Shown one piece after another: positions 58,801-64,000 of a stretch of 64,000 nucleotides of DNA (positions within the stretch are counted from its first letter, which is position 1; each line of letters begins with the position of its first letter). The DNA comes from Photobacterium malacitanum (lineage in GTDB: Bacteria > Pseudomonadota > Gammaproteobacteria > Enterobacterales > Vibrionaceae). A program made the position numbers and the translations under genes. The stretch is from contig NZ_FYAK01000001.1 in NCBI RefSeq assembly GCF_900185615.1, positions 1,066,809-1,130,808 of the forward strand. Reading direction: 5' to 3'. The notes beneath the pieces were generated by a model. It was not told the origin of the DNA, did no database searches, and saw nothing but the letters and a program-made list of their open reading frames with translations.

Positions 58801-59817
58801 GTTAGATACCGTAAAGCCAACCAAACCAGCTTTAGGTTTACCACCAATACCGGTTGCGCCTTCATCACGAATTTCACCACCAGAACCTGTTGCAGCACCT
58901 GGCCACGGTGAAATTGCCGTTGGGTGGTTATGGGTTTCTACTTTCATCAATATGTGATTATCTTCTTGATGATAAGTGTATTGACGAGATTGCGGATCAG
59001 GGAAGAAACGGCCCACATGAGAGCCTTCCATTACTGCGGCATTGTCTTTGTAAGCCGACAGCACATGCTCATGGTTATGCTCATAGGTATTTTTAATCAT
59101 TTTGAATAATGATTTTGGCTGCTCGACACCATCGATAGTCCAATCAGCATTAAAAATCTTATGGCGACAATGCTCAGAGTTCGCTTGAGCAAACATCATT
59201 AATTCAATGTCGTTAGGGTTACGACCGAGCTTAGTAAAATTTTCAACCAAATAATCAATTTCATCTTCAGCTAAAGCCAGACCTAAACTAAGGTTAGCTT
59301 GCTCTAATGCTTGGCGTCCGCCAGTTAAAATATCAACACTTTTAACCGCAGCAGGTTGAGCTTGAACAAATAATGCTGCCGCCGCTTCAACATTATCGAC
59401 TACGACTTCCATCATGCGATCATGAAGTAATGCTTTTAACTCACTCAATTGTGATGCTGTTAGCGGCGATAATGATTCAACATAATAAGCACTGCCACGT
59501 TCAAGACGCTTAATGGTGGTTAAACCACAATTACGAGCAATATCCGTCGATTTTGAAGACCAAGGAGAAATAGTGCCAGGACGAGGAATAACAAGTAGCA
59601 ATAAACCTTTAGGTTCGTGCTCTGCAATCGTTGGGCCGTATGTGAGTAGACTTGTTAGTTTAGCTTGTTCATCAGCTGTTAACGTTGTCGCTACATCAGC
59701 AAAATGTGCAAACTCAGCATAAATACTGGTAATTGGCAGATCTAACTCATGACAACGCTCAAGTAACTTATTAACGCGAAACTCAGACAAAGCGGGTGAA
59801 CCACGCAAAATTTCCAT
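55900..59817 (-). CDS. purL: Phosphoribosylformylglycinamidine synthase
   Basis: Fourth step of purine synthesis, glutamine-dependent. The single large polypeptide (1305 residues from ATG 59817) has the N-terminal domain, two AIR-synthase-like halves ([33 protein letters not shown]) and a C-terminal glutamine amidotransferase domain with the nucleophile Cys in [12 protein letters not shown] and His in MMPHPERVF. It matches E. coli PurL throughout. A TTG two codons upstream is in frame. A PurR box lies 170 bp upstream. Confidence 0.98.
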   Translation of the reverse strand: MEILRGSPALSEFRVNKLLERCHELDLPITSIYAEFAHFADVATTLTADEQAKLTSLLTYGPTIAEHEPKGLLLLVIPRPGTISPWSSKSTDIARNCGLTTIKRLERGSAYYVESLSPLTASQLSELKALLHDRMMEVVVDNVEAAAALFVQAQPAAVKSVDILTGGRQALEQANLSLGLALAEDEIDYLVENFTKLGRNPNDIELMMFAQANSEHCRHKIFNADWTIDGVEQPKSLFKMIKNTYEHNHEHVLSAYKDNAAVMEGSHVGRFFPDPQSRQYTYHQEDNHILMKVETHNHPTAISPWPGAATGSGGEIRDEGATGIGGKPKAGLVGFTVSNLRVPGFEQPWETDFGKPDRIVTALDIMLEGPLGGAAFNNEFGRPNLLGYFRTYEEKVTSHAGEEIRGYHKPIMIAGGMGNIRADHVQKKDIPVGAKLIVLGGPAMNIGLGGGAASSMASGQSAEDLDFASVQRENPEMERRCQEVIDGCWQMGDDNPIAFIHDVGAGGISNALPELVNDGERGGKFQLRDVPNDEPGMSPLEIWCNESQERYVLAIAPENMATFDAICQRERAPYAVVGEATAERHLTLEDSHFDNTPIDMPMDILLGKAPKMHRDVQTQTVVGQPLDRTDITIEAATQRVLRLPAVAEKTFLITIGDRSVTGLVARDQMVGPWQVPVANCAVTAASYDSYHGEAMSMGERTPVALLNFGASARLAVGEAITNIAATDIGDMKRINLSANWMSPAGHPGEDAGLYEAVKAIGEELCPALGLTIPVGKDSMSMKTKWQQNGEEKQVTSPLSLVITAFGRVEDVRKTVTPQLRTDKGESSLILVDLGCGQNRLGATALAQVYKQLGDKAADVDSPELLKGFFYAMQTLVRDEKLLAYHDRGDGGLYVTLAEMAFAGHTGIEVDINTTATDECDDVLAALFSEELGAVIQVRSDDVDAVQAVLAANGLASCSHIIGTVIDEDTLRIWNGNDLVLEQNRTELRAIWAETTYQMQAMRDNPAGALQEFEAKKDTQDPGLHTQLTFDINEDVAAPFIAPAINFGAKPQMAILREQGVNSHVEMAAAFDRAGFEAKDVHMSDILSGKVQLDGFNGLVACGGFSYGDVLGAGEGWAKSVLFNNIARDQFAAFFHRPDTLALGVCNGCQMMSNLHELIPGADLWPRFVRNESERFEARFSLVEVQKSDSLFFNEMAGSRMPIAVSHGEGRVEVRNADHLAAIEQSGTIALRYLDNYGNVTQSYPANPNGSPNGITGLTTQDGRVTIMMPHPERVFRTVANSWYPDDWSENSPWMRMFRNARVNIG

Positions 59818-60205
59818 GTGCAAAGGTCTCTCGATTAGCAGGTTAAAAAAAGTGGTATTGAGGTAAACTTCATCATCTAGCAGCCTATCTCAATAACACC
59901 TAATGCATCTTTGTGCTCTGCTGCACTACTAGGCAACGGTTAATGAGCGCCTAGTATAAGGGAATTTTTTTTGTGACGTAACACCTGACGCAACCGTTTG
60001 CGTGTTTTTTTTTCAATCTTCATAAAAATATCAAAAAAATCCCTATCACTGTTATTTTTGGGTCATTTTTTAACCATAAAATAGCGTAATGTTTGCTTAA
60101 CTATTCCAATATCTAAATTATGATCATCAACTTAACAGTTCAACTTTGCGCAATTCGCAGGGTTTGATATAAATAGCCGTTAATTTTTACTGTGGGTCAG
60201 CTTAG
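59818..60205. other. Divergent region between purL and mltF
   Basis: Contains a minus-strand TATACT at 59953-59958, a possible purL -10, and the PurR box at 59988-60003 just upstream of it. Apart from long T and A runs near 60003-60060 I see no gene. Confidence 0.5.
59988..60003 (-). promoter_or_regulatory. PurR box upstream of purL
   Basis: ACGCAACCGTTTGCGT differs from the consensus palindrome at one base. It lies close to the putative -35 region of purL; PurR control of purL is also known in E. coli. Confidence 0.9.
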
Positions 60206-61699
60206 TTGATAAATATTCAATTCTTCACTCTACTACGTCGTATGATGAGCATTTTATTATTAATATTGCTAACTAACGGCTGCCAGTGGCAAGAAAACAA
60301 AACCACCAGCCTTGAAAAAATTCGTAAAAGTGGCGTATTACGGGTGGGAACGCTAAATAACCAACTGTCCTACTATATTGGCGCAGAAGGTCCAACGGGA
60401 CTGGATTATGAACTCGCACAAACTTTTGCTAAAAAGCTAGGAGTTAAACTTGAAATAACTGCCATGTTTACTTTATCAGAGTTATTTCCAGCCTTAGAGC
60501 GTGGTGATATTGATATTATTGCTGCTGGTCTTGCTGTAACGCCCGATCGCCTGCAAGATTTTCATCCGGCGCCAGCTTATTACTACGCCAGCCAAATTGT
60601 GGTGTATAAAAAAGGCCAACGTCGCCCTCGAGATCTGACTGAACTGGCAAAAAATAATGGCCGTTTAGCCGTTGTTAGTGGATCAAGCCATGAACAAAAA
60701 CTAGAGCTGATTCGTAAAACTCACCCAACACTGCAATGGCAATCAATACCAGAATCAGACATTAACGATCTCTTAATTAAAGTCGCCAACGGTGAGCTCG
60801 ATTATACCGTGGCTGACTCTGTTGATGTGGCACTATTACAACGTATCCATCCAGATATCGCCGTTGCACTTGAATTAACTCAAGATGAACCCGTAAGTTG
60901 GTTTGTTAAGCAAAGCAGCAATGATAGTTTATATGCGCTTATTATTGAGTTTTTTGGGCAAATGAAACAAAACGGCACTATGGCGCAATTGGAAGAGAAA
61001 TATTTTGGCCATATTGACCAATTTGATTATGTTGATACTCGTGCATTTTTACGAGCAGTAAACAACACACTGCCGCAATGGGAAGCGTTATTTAAACAAT
61101 ATGCCAATGGCTTTGATTGGCGTTTATTAGCGGCACTATCTTACCAAGAATCGCATTGGGATCCGCAAGCCGTGTCACCAACTGGCGTTCGAGGCATGAT
61201 GATGTTGACCCTGCCAACTGCAGAATCTGTCGGTGTCACCAATCGTTTAGATCCAGAACAAAGCATTCGTGGTGGCAGTGAATACCTGCGCAAAATGATT
61301 GCACGCGTACCTGATAGCATTGAGGAACATGAAAAAGTGTGGTTTGCACTCGCTTCTTATAATGTCGGCTTTGGTCACTTAATGGATGCACGTCGATTAA
61401 CTAAGTCGCAAGGGGGGAATCCCAATACTTGGGCTGATGTTAAACAACGACTACCGTTATTAGGACAACGTAAATATTATACTCAATCACGCTATGGCTA
61501 TGCGAGAGGTGATGAAGCATTAAATTACGTCGAAGGTATTCGGCGTTATTATCAAAGTATTATTGGCTATGAGCGCGCCCATAGCGGTAAATATGAAAAT
61601 GAACATCTAAAAATTATTGATGGCTTACAAACTATCGATACGTCACCAGCACTGTTAGCACCGACGGCGTCACCATCAACGTCATCAGTAACGCCATAA
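60206..61699 (+). CDS. mltF: Membrane-bound lytic murein transglycosylase F
   Basis: Periplasmic, membrane-attached muramidase-like enzyme cleaving peptidoglycan to anhydro-muropeptides. The N-terminal signal ends near LLTNGC, a non-ideal lipobox. A solute-binding-like domain (about 35-265; GVLRVGTLNNQLSYY, AAGLAVTPDRL) precedes a lysozyme-like domain with the catalytic Glu in AALSYQESHWDPQA and GVRGMMMLT. TTG 60206 is taken as start; ATG 60242 would shorten the signal. It is next to purL as in E. coli. Confidence 0.93.
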   Translation: MINIQFFTLLRRMMSILLLILLTNGCQWQENKTTSLEKIRKSGVLRVGTLNNQLSYYIGAEGPTGLDYELAQTFAKKLGVKLEITAMFTLSELFPALERGDIDIIAAGLAVTPDRLQDFHPAPAYYYASQIVVYKKGQRRPRDLTELAKNNGRLAVVSGSSHEQKLELIRKTHPTLQWQSIPESDINDLLIKVANGELDYTVADSVDVALLQRIHPDIAVALELTQDEPVSWFVKQSSNDSLYALIIEFFGQMKQNGTMAQLEEKYFGHIDQFDYVDTRAFLRAVNNTLPQWEALFKQYANGFDWRLLAALSYQESHWDPQAVSPTGVRGMMMLTLPTAESVGVTNRLDPEQSIRGGSEYLRKMIARVPDSIEEHEKVWFALASYNVGFGHLMDARRLTKSQGGNPNTWADVKQRLPLLGQRKYYTQSRYGYARGDEALNYVEGIRRYYQSIIGYERAHSGKYENEHLKIIDGLQTIDTSPALLAPTASPSTSSVTP

Positions 61700-61960
61700 T
61701 TATAACGGTAACCAATAACAGTAAAATCGCCATCGAAGCCCGCCTATGGCATGAGCTCGATTTAGAGTAATCATCTAATTTTTTACGCAGTGGGAGTTTG
61801 ATCAACCTTTGCTCACCCGCTGCTAAAGATTGCTACCAATTAATGCATTGTTATGCATAATAAAATTAACAACATTAAATAATGGCATTGCTAACGGTGG
61901 CTGCGAGGTTTATTCGCAGGCTGGTTGTTCTACCGTGATATCAACTCTATGGATGGATCC

Positions 61961-62128
61961 ATGAAAGTAACCAAATTAAAATCAAAAACTCAACATATCG
62001 CCAAACGTATCACTTCAGCGGCAACACGCCGTAAACGCTTAAGCAGTAATGTGCGTAAAAAGATTCTATGGCGTCAACGTAGTTGTATGCTATCAGCAAC
62101 CACAGAACACAGTTGCCCAACCCACTAA
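61961..62128 (+). CDS. Possible small basic protein, 55 aa
   Basis: ATG 61961 with GGATGG upstream opens a 55-codon frame rich in Lys and Arg (MKVTKLKSKTQHIAKRITSA, TRRKRLSSNVRKKILWRQR) and ending CMLSATTEHSCPTH. It is followed nine bases later by a terminator hairpin, which supports a real short gene. It may bind nucleic acid judging by charge alone. I know no homologue; the longer frame to 61925 is not favoured. Confidence 0.45.
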   Translation: MKVTKLKSKTQHIAKRITSAATRRKRLSSNVRKKILWRQRSCMLSATTEHSCPTH

Positions 62129-62136
62129 TATAACAA

Positions 62137-62184
62137 GCTCGGTATTATTTAACTGCTTGAAAATAACTACCGAGCCTATTTTAT
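62137..62184 (+). terminator. Terminator before tadA
   Basis: GCTCGGTA-TTATTT pairs with AAAATAA-TACCGAGC around AACTGCTTG and is followed by TATTTTATTT. It closes the small-ORF or mltF transcript, convergent to tadA. Confidence 0.75.
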
Positions 62185-62200
62185 TTAGTGCACCCCACCC

Positions 62201-62737
<537 letters not shown>

Positions 62738-62744
62738 TCACTAC

Positions 62745-63635
62745 TTACAAATCATAATGACTAATATGCGGTAATTGCTCAGCAAGATAATCCACCAGCA
62801 TTCTAACTTTAGGTGATAAATGGCGATTATGTGGATAAAGCGCCCAAATACCCTCATCTGGTTCTTGGTAGTTAGTCAAAATAGGCACGATGGCACCCGA
62901 CTCTAAATCTTTATCAATATAATAGTCAGGTAACTGCGCTAAACCGATACCTTTAATCACTGCATCTCGTAAACCATAACCACTATTACAGTTAAGGGTG
63001 CCGCTCACACGAATACTTTTCTCTTTACCTGATTCTTGAAAACGCCAATGATCATAGTTACCAATTAAGCAATTATGTTGACGCAGCTCAGATAATGAAT
63101 GTGGAATACCAAACTTTTGTAAATAAGCCGGCGATGCACAAACATACATGGTGCGGCTGGTTAAACGCTTCGCCATCATTGATGAACTGGTCAAACGTCC
63201 TAAGCGAATCGCGAGATCAAAGCTACCTTCCACCAAATCAACTTGGCGGTTAGTCATATCAATCGCGACTTCCACTTCAGGATACTGCAGCATGAAATCA
63301 TTAACTAACGGCATAATGTACTTTTCACCGTACGTTACTGGCGCGGTTAACTTGATCAACCCTTGTGGCTTACCACGTAAATTGCTGATCGCTCGCTCAG
63401 CATCTTCTAGTCCATCTAACACTTGACGACAATGTTGATAATAAACATTACCTTCTTCTGTTAATGAGACCTTACGGGTAGTACGGTAAAATAATTTAGT
63501 ATTAAGTCGATTCTCTAACGCACTCACTTGACGACTGACTTGTGCAGTAGATATACCGAGTCGTTTTGATGCAGCAGTAAAACTTTCGGTTTCTGCTACG
63601 GCAACAAATTCTGTTACCCCTTCCCATAGAAACAT
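62745..63635 (-). CDS. LysR-family transcriptional regulator
   Basis: A 296-residue LysR regulator: winged HTH (about 5-60; FTAASKRLGISTAQVSRQVSALENRL) and a substrate-binding domain (GLIKLTAPVTYGEKYIMPLV onward). ATG 63635 with AGGTG at good spacing is chosen; GTG 63644 is in frame. It is divergent from adhC, so that gene is a likely target. The inducer is unknown. Confidence 0.9.
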   Translation of the reverse strand: MFLWEGVTEFVAVAETESFTAASKRLGISTAQVSRQVSALENRLNTKLFYRTTRKVSLTEEGNVYYQHCRQVLDGLEDAERAISNLRGKPQGLIKLTAPVTYGEKYIMPLVNDFMLQYPEVEVAIDMTNRQVDLVEGSFDLAIRLGRLTSSSMMAKRLTSRTMYVCASPAYLQKFGIPHSLSELRQHNCLIGNYDHWRFQESGKEKSIRVSGTLNCNSGYGLRDAVIKGIGLAQLPDYYIDKDLESGAIVPILTNYQEPDEGIWALYPHNRHLSPKVRMLVDYLAEQLPHISHYDL

Positions 63636-63861
63636 TCTAAACACCTATTGATAATGTGATCGAACGTCAATATGACGCCTGCACCACTAATTATTACACA
63701 TTCGTAAAAGTAATTTGCACTTTTAGGTAATTATCATTATTCGAGAAACAAATACAATAGCAACCATCGAAACGGGGCAAGAAAATAATAACTTTTCCCT
63801 TTTTACCCAATTTTCATCTACTTTTGATGAAGTAGACATAAATATAATTAGAGTGAAGATT

Positions 63862-64000
63862 ATGACTGACAAGTTTATCAAATCAAAAGCTGCTATCGCA
63901 TGGGGTCCAAAACAACCTCTTTCTGTTGAAGAAATTGATGTAATGCTACCACGTGCAGGCGAAGTATTAGTTCGTATCGTTGCAACTGGCGTATGTCACA
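63862..64000 (+). CDS. adhC: S-(hydroxymethyl)glutathione dehydrogenase / class III alcohol dehydrogenase, 5' part
   Basis: The first 46 codons of a zinc alcohol dehydrogenase, cut by the window end. FIKSKAAIAWGPKQPLSVEEI and the first catalytic zinc Cys in ATGVCH are typical of glutathione-dependent formaldehyde dehydrogenase (FrmA/AdhC). GAGTGAAG precedes the ATG. It is divergent from the LysR gene; in many bacteria such a regulator controls formaldehyde detoxification. Confidence 0.88.
   Translation, partial: MTDKFIKSKAAIAWGPKQPLSVEEIDVMLPRAGEVLVRIVATGVCH

Noticed and set aside
61632..61733. Minus-strand 33-codon hydrophobic ORF (MAILLLLVTVIIMALLM...) antisense to the end of mltF
   Set aside because: No ribosome site, no promoter, and it overlaps the Ser/Thr/Pro-rich 3' end of mltF, whose antisense is naturally hydrophobic.
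63721..63745. Fur-like TAATTATCATTATT upstream of adhC
   Set aside because: Only partly palindromic, and no iron-related gene is next to it.

Overview
The window reads as a chromosome segment from a Vibrionaceae gammaproteobacterium, most likely Photobacterium or a near relative. The coding sequence is AT-rich and dense. Diagnostic content includes a six-gene Na+-pumping NADH:quinone reductase operon with apbE and nqrM, a sodium-type flagellar stator pair (pomAB) beside thiI and xseB-ispA-dxs, a napFDABC operon without napGH but with a 45-residue TIGR02808-type protein, and a C-terminal rhodanese domain on ThiI. The genus is inferred from gene content and order; no rRNA is present. I see no tRNA, rRNA, IS element, prophage or CRISPR array. 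This is core chromosome.

Layout. 1-3000: the 3' end of crr, then small conserved genes (unknown 138-aa protein plus DUF2919; DUF2956 plus a DUF1499 lipoprotein). 2889-10125: periplasmic nitrate respiration, napFDABC plus the TIGR02808 protein on the minus strand, facing narQP across a promoter with NarP heptamers and an FNR-like site. 10232-13208: HTH protein, yffB, dapE, DUF2897, Nudix. 13311-22504: proBA, crl, frsA, gpt, an NCS2 purine permease with a PurR box, and pepD. Between permease and pepD lies an unexplained minus-strand unit (promoter, structured leader, 29-codon ORF, terminator). 22585-31235: SOS polymerase dinB, nqrM, apbE, nqrABCDEF. 31795-39287: bolA, rlmG, yajG, a periplasmic cyclophilin, a hypothetical gene, ampG, a Tsx/OmpK-type porin, panE, yajL. 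39409-46158: thiI, pomAB, xseB-ispA-dxs. 46261-53824: pgpA, thiL, nusB, ribH, ribBA, ribE, ribD, nrdR, glyA. 54185-64000: a YitT-type membrane protein, glnB, purL, mltF, tadA, a LysR regulator and the 5' end of adhC.

How the genes fit together. Energy metabolism centres on Na+: NQR makes the sodium gradient (apbE and nqrM mature it) and PomAB uses it, while Nap allows nitrate to be used as electron sink under NarQ/NarP control. Cofactor supply is concentrated in one stretch: Dxs makes the precursor shared by isoprenoids and thiamine, ThiI and ThiL act in thiamine synthesis, and the rib genes make the flavin used by NQR. Purine metabolism is scattered but tied together by three PurR boxes (permease, glyA, purL). 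Cell-wall recycling and remodelling are represented by ampG and mltF.

The main item for follow-up is the orphan transcription unit at 20278-20684 and a sequence element it shares with the nqrA leader. Other points are the degenerate GTP cyclohydrolase II half of RibBA, the missing serine nucleophile in FrsA, and several small genes.
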